A DNA stretch of 64,000 nt from Perkinsus olseni. Taxonomy: Eukaryota > Perkinsozoa > Perkinsida > Perkinsidae. The notes under the pieces are model-generated. The model saw nothing but the letters and a program-made list of their open reading frames with translations. It made no database searches and was not told where the DNA came from. The stretch spans positions 1 to 64,000 of the forward strand of contig JABANP010000197.1 of NCBI GenBank assembly GCA_013115135.1. Direction: 5' to 3'. The translations under genes and the position numbers were made by a program. Positions 10,148-21,760 of the stretch are shown one piece after another (position 1 is the stretch's first letter; each line of letters begins with the position of its first letter).

Positions 10148-13080
10148 CTATCCGCTACCAGTGTCCTCTTCTCCTGATCCCCCCATTGTTCGCCTGCGTT
10201 TTGCGGCCGGCGGGGAGACGGCACCCTGCTCTGGTCCATCCGAAGGGTCGTCAAACCATGCATGATCATCCCTGCGCAATAGATGCCGCTGCCCGGGTTC
10301 GAACTCGAGACCTCCGCGCTCACAGTGCTCGCTGGGCGGACCATCTCTTCTTGTCGTCCACTCGGAGGAACATGTCAATGAGATCCTTCGCTACCTCAGA
10401 GACGTCCTCCCATTCCGCGAACGCGAAGCTATACCTAACCACCCGGGTTCTATCCCCACACCTGACATGCCCTACTCTGCATTTAAAATCTTCTGGTCCA
10501 GCAACCCTCCCTGACCGTCGGGGTCCTCATCCACCGAGAATGGCGGTGTCGCCGACAACAACACGTATCTGGCCGACGCTCTATTCCTCCGCCAAGGAAG
10601 CATACAACAGCTGCGTCAACAACTCGTCCCTAGCCGAACGAAGACAGTCGTCAGTCGAGCCACGCAGATCTGCTCCGGCGTATTCCGCCACACTCCTACG
10701 TCCCCACCATACGCCGGCCACGGTGAAACGAAATTGCATGCCGACCCTGATGGGCGAATTTGGTGGCGCGTGACGCAAGTATTACAGTATGACTCCCAAC
10801 GCCCAGCAATCCACTTTGTTGTCGTAGGTCACTCTTCGGCCAAGCTTCAACATGACCATCTCCGGGGCAAAATAGTGAGGCGTTCCACAGTAAGTCCCTA
10901 CGGTATAGCCGCCTACCAGTCCTACTGCCAAGGCTCCCTACCAGCTGCCTCGCCGGTAAGAGGATTGGTGTGGCGTGCCAGGCCAAGATCTGATATTTTA
11001 CCATGACGTTGGTCGGCCGTAAGGAGTATCTTTGAAGATACCACCATCAAACAACCGAGGCACATGAGGTTCAGACGACAGACTGAATGAACCGAAACGA
11101 CCAGGCAGCAGCGAGACCAACAGACAGCACGCGCGGACATTCTCAGGCTTGAGGTCCCGATGGATGATGTTATGACTGTGCATGTATGCAACGCCACTGC
11201 AGAGGTCACGGAAGAGCACCTGAGCGTCCGGCTCTCGGTACCTGGCAAAATGATGGGGGATCGGGCAAGGAGTGGTACTAGTACGCGCCGTGGTTGAGGA
11301 GCCTTTCGAGAAGGTCTCCACCTTGCATTAATTCAGTAACAATAAAGAGGCTTCGATGGTTCTCAAAATACGTGTAGAATTTGACGATCGCCGGATGGTC
11401 CAACTCGCGTAGGACCTCGAATTCGGATCTGATCGACAAGAGTTGGGAAAGGAGTGGTACGAAATACCCGAAAATCCCACCTAAATGTAACACTGTTGGA
11501 CTTAGTGCTCTGCTGGAACTTGAGTAACTTGGCCAGATCCAGCTCCTTGATGGCAACCTGCTTGCCACCCTCCTTCTTCTCCGTCGCGCTATGCACCGTG
11601 GCGAAGTTCCCCTGTCCGAGGGGAGCATTGATGTAGTACCTGTTCCCTGCTTTACCCAATAAATCCATCAGCCCCCCCCCATTACAAATCCTCCATCGAT
11701 CGTCCGGCTGTGTCCCTGGGCGGGTCGGAGTCCTCGCAAGTCGACGCTGAACTGATCGCCTTCTTGCCAAGAGGCCTCCCAACCTCGGAGCTGTCGTTAT
11801 CGCCAAACAGCGCACCGTTGTATTTATATTCCGTCAGGACAGCTCTGAATGTGAATTCCTGTAGAGACGACGCAGACAGTCGAGTTGGTAGAATCGCCAT
11901 CCATCATCCTACTATCCCAGGATCGATTCCCACCGCCACCGCATCTTTTCCCTGACACGCCAGCGACACATGATCACCCGACTTCAGCGGATGCATCTAA
12001 AACACCCCAGGCAACCATCAGAGGGCCCTGGTCGTCGTCGTCGTAGGCGGCCTACGTGCTTCTTAGGGAGCCTCTTATCGTTGAGATAAGTCCCATTGGT
12101 CGACGAGTCTGTTATATGGAAGGCCTTACCGTCATGCTCCAGAGTAACGTGCCTGAACACGGAGTGTCTTCACACCAGTGTAACGCCAATTTCCGTACGA
12201 GCCAGATATCCTGTCATCGTTCAAAACAATGCTGCAAGAAGGGCTACGACCGATGGTGATGGAGCTACGCAGGCCTGCAGTCACCCGCGAGGTCGAAGGC
12301 CGCCATTGGTACCTGAGGGGACGTATTTTTCGACCGTTCCTCTGGAAGGGGCCGTAGGACTTGATATCGCCGCTGAGCTGAGCTATGACGGGGTCCTGTT
12401 GCCCGACGGTATCACGATCCCTCCTTCTCCGAGGGGCGGGCACTTCCTCCCGAACTGATAGAAATACCGTAAAACCAATACTCATAGTGCCGATTGTACC
12501 CTGAGTAGCTGCAGGAGGCATTGCCTGAGTCATCCCTACGACGGCACCATCCATAATCTCCTCCTCGAGCGGATCCTCGTAGCCCAATGGCTTCCATAAG
12601 GCCACGAGAAGAGGCTCAGGATGCCCCCTTATGAAGGGGCTCGTCACCAAGGAAAAGCTGTCTCCCGGCCTGGAGCACAGAGGGTCCATGTGCTACATGG
12701 CCGACTCCACCGCACCTTAGGACTTCGGTCTTGTTCGCTATTAGTCGCCTGGACCCGATGTATGTGCCGTTCCGAGAGACATCAGTGATGGTGATCTCGT
12801 CCTCCTGACCCGATTTCGATGGGTCGTGATCCAGTCGAACCTACTTAGCTGCTTCGACTGGGGAGCGTCTTATGAAGCCTACATGGACGGTAGAGACCTT
12901 GGGGTCTTGGACCTCCACATCGTTAGTACCATCCCTGCCAATGCGCCACGACGATCGGTCCGACCAAAGCTCCAGGGTCTGCTCTTTGTTCTTCCACTGA
13001 CTGGTGTTGATAGTCAAATATAACGTCTGCGGGAGACACAGGAGTTGCGATTTTAACCAGGCGTGGATGGGCAGGCCCAT
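10148..13080 (-). CDS. CHK2/Rad53-like kinase with two FHA domains
   Basis: From ATG 13080: FHA1 (WRIGRDGTNDVEVQDPKVST then ITITDVSRNGTYIGSRRL), a linker, FHA2 (SSITIGRSPSCSIVLNDDRI, HVTLEHDGKAFHITDSSTNG), then a Ser/Thr kinase: glycine loop APLGQGNFATVHSA, VAIKELDLA, HRDLKPENV, KISDLGLARH, GTYCGTPHYFAPEM, YDNKVDCWALGVILY, and a C-lobe end KRWSAQRALDDHAWF. The tail is basic with KRRR, a possible nuclear signal. FHA domains bind phospho-threonine; FHA-kinase fusions of this type act in DNA-damage checkpoints. Human CHK2 has one FHA and yeast Rad53 two flanking ones, so two N-terminal FHAs is unusual. The metal-binding motif is DLG, not DFG. Three introns carry tRNA-like T-arms. A 5' exon near 13.1 kb (DWQPPPPLTGDSEFETPV) may precede. 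Confidence 0.85.
10272..10323 (-). repeat. 52-nt tRNA-like intron
   Basis: The intron GTGAGCGCGGAGG...GCGCAG lies near the C-terminus of the FHA kinase and contains GAGTTCGAACCCGGG, a B box that reads in the sense direction of the host gene. Confidence 0.55.
10435..10475 (-). repeat. 41-nt tRNA-like intron
   Basis: The intron GTAGGGCATGTCAGGTGTGG...GGTTAG contains GGGGATAGAACCCGGG, a T-arm antisense to the host gene with one change in the B box. It is short enough that the T-arm makes up much of the intron. Confidence 0.5.
11859..11939 (-). repeat. 81-nt tRNA-like intron
   Basis: The intron of the FHA kinase starting GTGGCGGTGGGAATCGATCC and ending TCTACAG holds a degenerate T-arm (GGGAATCGATCCTGGG). 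Confidence 0.4.
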
Positions 13081-13163
13081 ACACCTATCAAGACGGGAGT
13101 CTCAAATTCGGAGTCGCCTGTGAGAGGAGGCGGAGGCTGCCAGTCCTGAGTAGCCGTCGCAAG

Positions 13164-13754
13164 CTGCGTTGCTGAGCATGAATCCCGAGCCGGCGAAGTA
13201 AACATGTAATGAGTTATGATGAACTGAGAAAATGCACATTAACCCAGTCTCAGTGTGGTCTCGAATCATGGGAGCGATCCTGAGCTGGTGGGAGCTGGTT
13301 GACGGGAAATTGAAGGTCGTGACGCGCGACTTGCGACGCAAGCACAACAACTCACGCCTATTATGAGAGGGTTCGGTCCCTCTACTCACCGAATAACCAT
13401 CGGCTTCAATGAGCCAGATACAGTAGCTGCAAGCCGCGACCAGTTGTGCGTGTGGACTCCGTCTGTGCATTGCGCAGGTTTTCGCGCGCGCCCGAATTAG
13501 AGCGTCCCGCTACGACGAAATAATTGTGTATCGACGAGCTACATGGGGGTCGCAGCCCTACGTGGGGTCCGAGAGAAGTCGAAGAGTAATTAGGGAGTCG
13601 GTCATCACGCATAGGGCTATGCGAGCTCCGCCGTCCATTTGAATCGCCTTAGGTTCCATTCAGACACGCCGCAGAGCAAGTATCGATACGGACGTCATTC
13701 GGCCTCGTGTGGCCACTGTGAACATGAAGGTAGAAGTGTGATTTTTTTAAACAC
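13164..13754. other. Gap upstream of the FHA kinase
   Basis: Both strands have short frames with no recognisable domain. Part may be 5' exon or leader of the FHA kinase. Confidence 0.3.
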
Positions 13755-13825
13755 TGCGCCCGCCGGGAGTCGAACCCGGGTCACAAGCATGGGAAGCTTG
13801 TATGATACCGTTACACTACGAGCGC
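13755..13825 (-). tRNA. tRNA-Gly (anticodon CCC)
   Basis: A complete 71-nt cloverleaf on the minus strand. The acceptor GCGCTCG pairs with CGGGCGC, the anticodon stem CAAGC/GCTTG encloses TTCCCAT, and the T-arm CCGGG TTCGACT CCCGG is perfect, with discriminator A. The anticodon CCC reads GGG. This is the only intact tRNA I can support here and is a useful contrast with the many degenerate T-arm copies. No intron. Confidence 0.93.
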
Positions 13826-13869
13826 TGTTGTATATTAAGGTCTAAAGAAAGTGCGGACCAGCGTTCACA

Positions 13870-14181
13870 ATGCGGGCTGACTCCGGAAAACCATCCCTCG
13901 CCAAGAGAGCGCTGAACCGCATCGCTTCCATAACTTGCATCGGTCCCACAACCACTGTCTCTCAGGCGAATCATCCTGAATGGCCGGAAGATGACCTTTT
14001 CCTTCTTAACGAGCCCGATGACCAAACCCCCGATCAGGGCATGTTCTACTCTAGACGCCGCCAGTTCGTTGGCGTATGGCGCCTCACTGAAAATGTGATC
14101 CACTGGTATCTTGGATGTGCGCAAAGATCGCCATCTAGGTACTCAGTTTATCGTGGGATGCCGAGGAGCCTCAGGACATAG
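13870..14181 (+). CDS. Possible exon or small ORF, strand uncertain
   Basis: The plus strand has an ATG-started frame, MRADSGKPSLAKRALNRIAS..., of about 103 residues. The minus strand over almost the same bases has a frame with a hydrophobic stretch, HALIGGLVIGLVKKEKVIF. I cannot tell which, if either, is coding. If plus, it could be the 5' part of the RING gene that follows. Confidence 0.2.
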   Translation: MRADSGKPSLAKRALNRIASITCIGPTTTVSQANHPEWPEDDLFLLNEPDDQTPDQGMFYSRRRQFVGVWRLTENVIHWYLGCAQRSPSRYSVYRGMPRSLRT

Positions 14182-14436
14182 TTAGGGCCGTCGAATCAGA
14201 GAGAGAGTGGAGGAATGACCAGACCGGACTGGTACGGCCTACGAGGTTCTGTCGTCTCCCATCTAGCGCACTCTGCCCGGTAGTAGGTGCTCACCGTGGT
14301 GAACCTAGAAGTCCTCCCCCAATGGCTGGCTCCCTCAGTTTTGTCGCAGCGGTATGAGTTATTGAGCTTAGCAGAGAGGTCGGAGAGCGGCTGCTGTTGC
14401 TTGAAGCTGATATGCGATCGTCTTATCGACTACCAG

Positions 14437-15565
14437 ATACAACGAATGCGCTGTCTGTTACTTCGAGCTCTACCGGCTCCCAGTGGGCATCCTGCGGTCC
14501 CAGAGTAAAAGGGCGTGCTCGCACTACTTCCACACGGAGTGCATCAAGCGACTGGTCGCGAAGAACGCGTAGGAACTCCCCTGGACCTGCATTGTTCGAG
14601 CGCGCATGCTCAGGCATGAGGCGCGTAATGCGGGCCATGCTGCTGTGCGGGAGTGTCCTATATGTCGAGCCAAGTTCAGTGACATCAAAACCTTGCCAGA
14701 CGTCTTCAAGGTGAGGTCAAGATACCACTAGGATCTTAGCCCGTCGTCAACTCGGTCGAGGAGTCTTCATGAGCTCGGAGTAACCTCAGGATCCCCGAGC
14801 ATGGTTTCAACTCTGCGATATAGACTGTGGTGGCAGTCTCGACAAGGAAGAGGTCCTGGGCGCCCTCGGAGCGGTTCTACCCGTGGAGAGAGACAAGCTC
14901 GCTGAGTAGGTCACATGGCTCTACGCGTTTGGTCATGTGCCCTTCAGGGCGATCGAGGAGAACTGGGTGGTTTGGGACCCCGACAATGATGGCTCCATCA
15001 CTCTCACCGAGTTTGTTGAGCCTCGCAGAGGCCTGCGAGAGTAGGCCGTATGCATGAGATGCCGGGCCCGAGGATCGAACCTTCGACCGCAGATACCTTC
15101 TGAGGAACTTCAATGTCATCAAGACAGAGAACCTTAATATACGGCCTGATGACATTCCTGACCTCGATTCCCATCCGCTCGAATGGTTCAACTTCTGGGA
15201 CGGCAATGGCAATGGTGGGGCGCTTTGCTTCACAGCAGCATTCGGGCCGATATCTCAGCAGGTTCTCTAGAGCGGAGCGAGATCGTCCGGGCTATCGTGA
15301 GAACCTTCTGCGTGAGCCCCAGTGGCGAGCCTTCCTTCAAGCGTGCTTTTGACTTGAGGGAGATGGCTCTGTTCATCTGGGATTCACTCGGGTGGGGGAA
15401 CGGCTCGACACGAGAGATTTAGGATAGTCCGTCAGGTATCACGAGTTCGGAGAGCTCACCTTCGAAGAGTTCAATGCACCATTTGGTGTCGGGGATCAGA
15501 TATACCATAACTACATCCATGGCATGTACTTTGGCGAGAACGAAGAGCACAACTTTGCCTGGTGA
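14437..15565 (+). CDS. RING-finger protein with C-terminal EF-hands
   Basis: Five' end open. A split RING finger comes first: YNECAVCYFELY, ACSHYFHTECIKRLVA, then ECPICRAKF in the next exon, giving the usual C-x2-C...C-x-H...C...C-P-x-C spacing. EF-hand loops follow: DIDCGGSLDKEE, DPDNDGSITLTEF and DGNGNGSLERSE (the last created across an intron), then a possible degenerate hand ending FGELTFEEF. The stop is at 15565. RING domains act as E3 ubiquitin ligases and EF-hands bind calcium, so a calcium-sensitive E3 is a reasonable inference. The third EF loop spliced across two exons supports the gene model. One intron is tRNA-like. Confidence 0.75.
15041..15092 (+). repeat. 52-nt tRNA-like intron
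   Basis: The intron GTAGGCCGTATGC...GACCGCAG of the RING/EF-hand gene contains CCGAGGATCGAACCTTCG, a T-arm antisense to the gene (CGAAGGTTCGATCCTCGG on the other strand, with fully pairing arms). Confidence 0.65.
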
Positions 15566-15875
15566 CGAAAACCCTCCTTGCCCCTTGTGTTCGCCAGTCC
15601 TCAACCTGCTCTGTCGTGGCAACTACTGCTCACTGGTTTTCACTCGGGCTTCACTTTCCTGAGGTTCGCAGAGAGGAGGAATAGACAGAAGTGACAAAAC
15701 CGTGCGCGTAGGGGCGGCCACACGGGGGGAGTGAGTCTGGCATCAATTGATTTTAAAAAAGTCTTCCTAGAGCGAGATGCGGAGCCGGCCGCGGCCGTAG
15801 GCATGAGTAGGCGCTCTCGATCACGCTGTAGAATCTTATCGTCAGTCAACTCCCGAGTCCGGTCTTACCGTAGCG
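15566..15875. other. Intergenic gap
   Basis: No frame with convincing coding character between the RING gene and the next plus-strand gene. Confidence 0.3.
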
Positions 15876-15879
15876 TGTG

Positions 15880-17286
15880 ATGATGCCCTTGGGAAGGCGC
15901 TGGGATGATCTCCTTGGTGGCAGCTACCCTAGACACGTTGCTTCCATAGCCGAGGATCTCATTCGCGAGATAGTTGACGGTACGAGTCGAGAGGTGTCGA
16001 GGGAAGCTGTACTGCGCTTGCCGACTCAGCGAACCACAGCGGCCTTGCTAGGTGAGAGATATCGCCGCTGAGCATGTTAGGAAGCTGAGAGAGGAGGGCT
16101 CAAAGGGGACGGCGAGAGCTCATCGTGATGTAGGCCTGCCACCAGCTCGCTCCTTGCATGCACGATCGTCCGATCGCTTTGAGAGCAGAAGTTCGGTGAC
16201 TAAATTGACGGCTATAGGGTCCAATGAAATTAAGGCTAAAGCGTCGGCTATACGACCGAGTCGCGCGGAGGAATATGAAGAAGGCGCAGAATGTCTCGAG
16301 AAAGGTGCCCACCTGCAACTTATAATAAGCACCATCACACGACGTTAAAGGACGTCAACTCATCGTTCTGATGAAGCGAACACTGCGGGTTGTGGTAGCC
16401 GAGGCACTGCGTCCTCTTACAGTCGGCTGATTCCAAATCCTCGATCATTGAGCCCCAGGTGGACGAGGGCGATGATGATGCGAAATCGCATTCAAACGAC
16501 GAGAATACGATATTGAAGGAGCTGGATTCAACGTAAGAACAGTACCCTTCCGCAGGGTTCCAGCGTTCCCCGTTAGTTTCCTTAACATCGCCATACTCGA
16601 CCGCTTGCTGCGAGTGGTCGGTGACGGCAGGGAAGGAGTATTCGCAGCACAGATACTTGATGATGTGCTCAAAGTGACGATGGCAGCATCCCTCATGCCA
16701 CTGTGTTCATTCCACGCAGCAATCAGACTGATTGAGAATGCACCACCCGAGTTTTGCCGTCTGGAATCCCATCTTTCATCTACTGTCTTATTGTCGTCAG
16801 CAATTTAGCCTAGCTGCAGCGTAGTCGGCGATCTGCAGAGCCGCTCGGGCTTCGGTATCGACGAAACCCGTCGATCGGGCCTTGACAGGCCTGGTCGATA
16901 ACCCTCGCCGGTGTAGGGCACGCCCAAAGACGCAGCTCGACCTTCGGAGTCACAGCACCTCCGCGGCATTGCCGTACTGTTGTTGCTCAGGGCATCATCG
17001 CAGACCGGTTGCTGGAGTTGGCCATTGGGGCGGCTAGTCGCTCCACACAACTCGAGCTGTCTGATGAGATCAGTGTCCATGATCTGTGCCGCGAGGCTGA
17101 TCGCATTGCAAGCGCAGTGTTCTCATGCGAGTTGCAGAAGAGGCTGAGCTCTTGTTCTCGCTGGATCTCACGTGTCGCGTCCCACCTAGTGATGAAAATA
17201 CTCGTTCTGCTGGAGCAGGAACTGCTGTGATAGTAAAGCCGAATGATAGCGTTGATTGGCTCGCCGCTGGTCTAGCTGAGTGGTGA
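15880..17286 (+). CDS. Unresolved multi-exon gene
   Basis: Several blocks look coding: RHVASIAEDLIREIVDG (near 15940), VRDIAAEHVRKLREEGSKG, VDEGDDDAKSHSNDENTILK, a helical LDRLLRVVGDGREGVFAAQI, and a C-terminal exon MRVAEEAELLFSLDLTCRVP ... VKPNDSVDWLAAGLAEW with a stop at 17284-17286. I could not join them into one phase-consistent model or recognise a family. The coordinates span the first to last supported block; part may belong to another gene. Confidence 0.35.
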
Positions 17287-17543
17287 ATCACCAGTTGTGA
17301 TCCGAGCGAAGGGGCCAGCAGACAGCATGGTGGACGCCATTTTAGTGACTCCCTCCTCTGGAATGCATATCCTAATTCCTAATACTCTTGTGTAACTTGC
17401 CGCTCGTCGCTAGTATGATATTGTGGTGTAGATTTGAGCATAAGATCAGTATCTCTTCATGTGGAATCCCAAGTAGAGGTTACAGTGTCCTTCCTCACAG
17501 CACTAGCAACACACAAAGTTCGATAAATAATCATCAACTCATT

Positions 17544-18224
17544 TCACACAACGGGCATGTCTGATGAATCTTCCCTGTCCGGCATGGGCTCGAAGGAGTC
17601 GGTGCCGGGCAGTTTCAAAAGCAAATTAACACGTTCACCATCCGTGAGACCCGCGTCTCTCACCGTACAGTGGTCCTCGAGAATCTGAACACGACAAGGG
17701 CTACCAGCTCTGCACACCCAGGTCGAGCCTTTACTAAGTTGTTGAAAACTAAGCGGACGTTGTCAGCGTCAACAGGCTCCTGCTCCATCATGGTTGAAAC
17801 CTTGTGCTGACAAAGGCGAGCAGATCTCTCACGCCAGGGTCGGGTCTGCTGCCCTCACCTTGATGCCTGCAATCAGCTCGTCGTTGCGTGTGAGTATGCA
17901 TAGCGTCGTGTCCTCAGTGGGCCTTTCGACTTTGAGGCACAGCGAGCTCGAGGGACCGACATAACATTTTAGTATATTTTTGAACTTTTCCGAGAAAAGA
18001 CATCCGCCAGGAGACTTCGGCTGGACGGAGACCTCCACCGAGCGAGCGTGGTGTTGTTGTTCGCGAATCGTGGCGCGCGCGAAGTGATTTTCATGGATCG
18101 ATTTTCGACAAATTGTGGGCTTGTTTTGTAACGAAGCGACGTAGATGAACTCGTGGCTTCGGCGCGTGAGGGTGAACCCAACAAGAATCCTGAGCTCACG
18201 GGCCGACCCAAATGCTCGCTTCAC
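17544..18224 (-). CDS. Protein with C-terminal ubiquitin-like domain
   Basis: Minus-strand exons give LCLKVERPTEDTTLCILTRN, DELIAGIK joined by a 52-nt intron to HKVSTMMEQEPVDADNVRLV, FNN, and then ILEDHCTVRDAGLTDGERVN followed by LLLKLPG. Strand-helix-strand order and the late D-A-G-L-T-D-G turn match a ubiquitin beta-grasp fold. No C-terminal GG is present, so it is a built-in domain, not a conjugated modifier. The acidic tail ends at 17544. The upstream part is basic and has no ATG in frame, so a 5' exon is missing from the model. It is divergent to MOB1, whose start lies close by. Confidence 0.55.
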
Positions 18225-18363
18225 AGTCTTCTCTTCTTATCTCGCCCTCAATGGCTGTCGGCAAGCCCTTGCTTGCGAACCCTACCATAAAGAGGTTACT
18301 TATGGCAGCATACAGTGATAGTCCATCGTCATCAGCAGGTACTCCCTGACGACGAAGGCCGCT

Positions 18364-19152
18364 GCCACTCTCGGGCGCGGGTGACCTCGAAGCTGCGGTG
18401 AAGGTCCCTCCTGGTGCTGATGAATTTGAGTGGATCGCCGTGAAGACTTTGGACATCTTCAACGAGATCAACCTCCTCCTTGGGGCCATCAGTGACTTTT
18501 GTAAAGGACAACGCCTTACACGATGGGCCGGAGCGCAACTGAGCAGGTACCAATGAGTCCTGTCCTGAAATGAGGGCTGGCAAACATTACGAGTACGCCT
18601 GGGCCGACGAGACCAAGTACCTCACGCCAACGCGCTGCTCAGCTCCTGTGTAAACGCCCGACCCAGTTCTTCAGAAGATTGCATTCTGTGGAAGCAGATA
18701 CACCGAGCTCCTCATGAAGTGGGTGGACTCCCACCTCGCGGATAAAGACCATCTTCCCTACCGAGGAAGGTCCTTGCTGTGCGCTCAAGGCATTTTGAGA
18801 GGCTCATCGTCAGGTGTACCATTTCCGGACAACTTCATACCGACCGTCAAGAAACTGTTCAGAAGGCTCTTTCGAGTGTACCATGTTGTCAACCATTTTT
18901 GAATCTTCCTATGACGACCTCTTAGATACGCACACGTGTACCACAGCCATTTCAGACAGATCGTAGATTCAGGCGCCGAGGCTCATGTTAACAACGCGTT
19001 CAAACACTTTATGTACTTCGTTATGGTAGGGCCGAGGGACGACGCTCTCAGTTATCTTCCCTCTCACGCAGGAGTTCAACTTGATCGAGCAGAAGGAGTG
19101 CACTCCCTTACTGGAGCTCATTCGAAAGCTCTGTGGTCGTCTCCCTGCATGA
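18364..19152 (+). CDS. MOB1: MOB1-family kinase activator
   Basis: Clear MOB domain across six exons: DEFEWIAVKTLDIFNEINLL, CTNESCPEMRAGKHYEYAWA, DETKYLTPTRCSAPVYTELL, MKWVDSHLADKD, VPFPDNFIPTVKKLFRRLFR, then YAHVYHSHFRQIVDSGAEAH, VNNAFKHFMYFVM and EFNLIEQKECTPLLELIRKL, with a stop at 19152. The Cys in CPEM and the two His in HVYHSH are in place for the structural zinc site. MOB1 binds NDR/LATS kinases and acts in mitotic exit, cytokinesis and growth control. The 5' exon is unresolved: the frame upstream of 18364 meets stops, so a small first exon must lie further left. Confidence 0.9.
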
Positions 19153-19294
19153 TACTATAATTCCCATGTGCTGCTGCTGCTGCCGTGAAGTGACTGTGAA
19201 GCCTTTGATGATTTCTTCTGAAGAAAGCGATGAAGTTGCGTTGATGCGAGTCGGAGAGGGGTTGGACTGCTCGTTAATTTAGGAATTAACGGAA

Positions 19295-21760
19295 ATGCCT
19301 GAGGAAGTGGCGAAAGAGTATGATGCTGTGGTAATAGGAGCCGGCATTGCTGGCTTGAACTGCGCCAAACGCCTCAAAGCGGCTGGAGCATCTACGGTAG
19401 TCCTCGAGGCTAGCTTTCCATATTGGTGGGCGGTGCAGGTAGTACTGGTGGCGGAGCATGAGTCGGGGAAATAGCGGTATTGAGGGATCGGCGCTAGAGC
19501 TGGATGAGAGAAGCATGTCGGCAGATTTCTCTTCACTATTTCACGAGCAAGTAAAATCTTTTCCGGTCATTTTGAGTGAATTTTGACACCTATTCAGAGA
19601 GGCGCTTGGGATGGGCAAACGATGTAGTCGTGAGGGATGGACTGATGCTGGATACCGCACCAAAGGGAATAATATCTGATATGTGGAATTGGGAGCCGTG
19701 GAGGCTCGCACCTTCCCTGCCTTGACGGGCCTGTTGATCGTGAACACGTCAGGACGCTTCATGAGAGTGACATGAAGGCACCGGGCTCCCATGGGTGGTG
19801 GATGCATACAGAGGGCAGCATAGGCCGGGGCAATAGCCATTTCGACGTTGGTGAGTGAGGGTGGAGCATCAGCGAAGGCCTTATGATATTGCCAAGGTGC
19901 CGAGTTCATACACGGCGACGGCACGAGCCTGTATCGAATGGCGCAGGAGAAGGGATGGAATTTGCAGAAGGTGCTACTCAAAGGACAAGGGTTTGCTGAA
20001 TGAGCACTCCTCCTTCTCAGCTCTTCACGTGGGCTCAAGGTGATGGTGGTCCGAATGATGAGATGGTCAATGGCGGAGCTGGCTACTACTATGTGGATGG
20101 ACAGCTGTATCGGTTTGATGAGGTAGAAGCTGCCTTCGTTACTTCTTCTCTCGGTGTGAGATTTCGGATTGGTGTGCCTGAAAGGGTGAAAGAAGAACGA
20201 CAGGATTTTCCACTGTCATTGCAGTTGCCACCGGACTTCCGAGAAACGCATGAAATCCTGTCGAGAATGGCCGATGAGTATCCTGTGGCGCACAGCGAAG
20301 ATATGGAGGCGGTTTTGAGGTCGAGGGGCGTATCAGATCGTTCGGAGAGGTTGGTTCAAGCTGGATATGGCAATACTGCCGGTGGAGCATTTCGAGTACT
20401 CAGTTGGCGCGCTAACTGTGAAGCGGTAGGTCCCCGGTTCGATCCGAGGCTAGGATACATCCAATCTGATCGTCAGGAGCATTTCTATGAACGTGATGAT
20501 GGCGACCATGACTTCCAAGTCGAGCAGGGCTTCGGGAGACGCGGTCATCGGTGAGCTCGAGAAGGATGCTGGCGAAGTAGTTCTCGTCGGCTTGGACCCC
20601 CGCTGTGACTTGGTCGCTTCAGGTGCGAGTCCGCCACCGCGTCATCAGTGTAGCCATGGGGACCGATGGAGTTGCATCAGTTCGATGCTCCAACGGCCGC
20701 GTGTTCAGAGCGCCCACACGTTATTCTCTGCGTAAGCCCGATACCATCGTCATAGGTGTGGACTTGTCCCTCCCAGGTACCCGTGCCGGTACTGCAGGGC
20801 AGCTATGGCCCGACCGAAAGCATCGCGATGAGCCCGCCCTTGCCCCAGTGGAAGGAGAACGCCATCCAAGATGTGGGCGCTCCGCCGTTGAGGCCTTGCG
20901 GGAAATATCTTTTTTCTCAGATGACGTGCTCACCCTCCTTGAAAGTGTACGCTAAGTTCAGTAGGAGATTCTGGCCGGCTGATATGCATGGTATGATCTT
21001 CGCTCTGCCGAACCTCATACCGGAGGTCTGGACGGATCATGGCAGCGACAACATTCTCTGTGGTGAGTTCTCCGACTGCTAGTGCTCCTACCACGTGCAG
21101 TATCGCTCAGGGTTTACGATGGCGTCTTGGGCGGAGCGATGTGGCTCGATGCCGCCGGCTAAGCTGCTGGAGGCCTTCCTGGAGCAGCTTGATCGGGTCT
21201 TTGACGGCAAGGCGAGTGGGGCTTATGAGGGAGGTGAGGGAGGGAGCCTATCCTTGGAGACTTGGGTCGTCCAGGTCTCCACGTTGCAGATGTCGCATCG
21301 CTCTTGTTAGGCATGGTTTTCGACTGGGGGAAAGTGCCCTATATTCGGGCTGGTTACTGCCCGCCTTCCGTGACAGAGCAAGAGGACACGAGACGGAAAC
21401 TTGCTGAACCTATCCTATACGATACAGGTCGGTTGAAGACACCTAGTTGGGTATGGTGCATCGGCGTCGAGCTCAGGTTACAGCCTCCACTTCGCTGGCG
21501 AAGCGGCTAATCCGGAGTGCTACATGACGGCCCATGGTAGGCCTCGCGTGAGGGTGGGGGGCGTTCACTAGCAGCGTGGTGCCCTTGCAGGTGCGATGGA
21601 CTCCGGCGCTCGTGCTGCGGAAGAGGTTCTGCGGCTTTTCAAATCGGACAAGACTACGGGTAATAGCCCTTCGGTGAGGGGGGCCGGTGGAGGGGATGTT
21701 GACTTGCTCTCAGGGTCTCCAGCAGCGTCGAAGGCTCGGCAGTTGTCTAGCAGGCTTTGA
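19295..21760 (+). CDS. Flavin-containing amine oxidase (polyamine oxidase/LSD1-like)
   Basis: Starts MPEEVAKEYDAVVIGAGIAG, a Rossmann GxGxxG for FAD, followed by LKAAGASTVVLEAS. The expected next motif HIGGRCR is present at 19419-19437 but one base out of frame. Later exons: GAEFIHGDGTSLYRMAQEKG, LFTWAQGDGG, a helical substrate-domain exon (MADEYPVAHSEDMEAVLRSR), SPPLPQWKENAIQDVG, KVYAKFSRRFWPADMHGMIF, ASWAERCGSMPPAKLLEAFL, VPYIRAGYCPP, and the C-terminal FAD motif LHFAGEAANPECYMTAHGAM, then SGARAAEEVLRLF. The stop is at 21760. Such enzymes oxidise polyamines or methyl-lysine; no SWIRM or tower domain was seen, so polyamine oxidation is more likely. Some middle exons (19.6-19.8 kb) are uncertain. 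Confidence 0.85.
20426..20476 (+). repeat. 51-nt tRNA-like intron
   Basis: The intron GTAGGTCCCCGGTTCGATCC...CGTCAG in the amine oxidase gene carries the B box in the same direction as the gene. Confidence 0.6.

Noticed and set aside
10072..10773. 233-residue plus-strand ORF, the longest nearby
   Set aside because: It is a shadow of the minus-strand FHA kinase: the antisense exons carry clear kinase motifs with matching splice phases, while this frame is Pro/Arg/Ser-rich without a domain.
12132..12689. 185-residue minus-strand ORF taken as an intronless gene
   Set aside because: It covers part of the FHA kinase. Correct reading needs an intron (donor GTACGG) to complete the second FHA domain.
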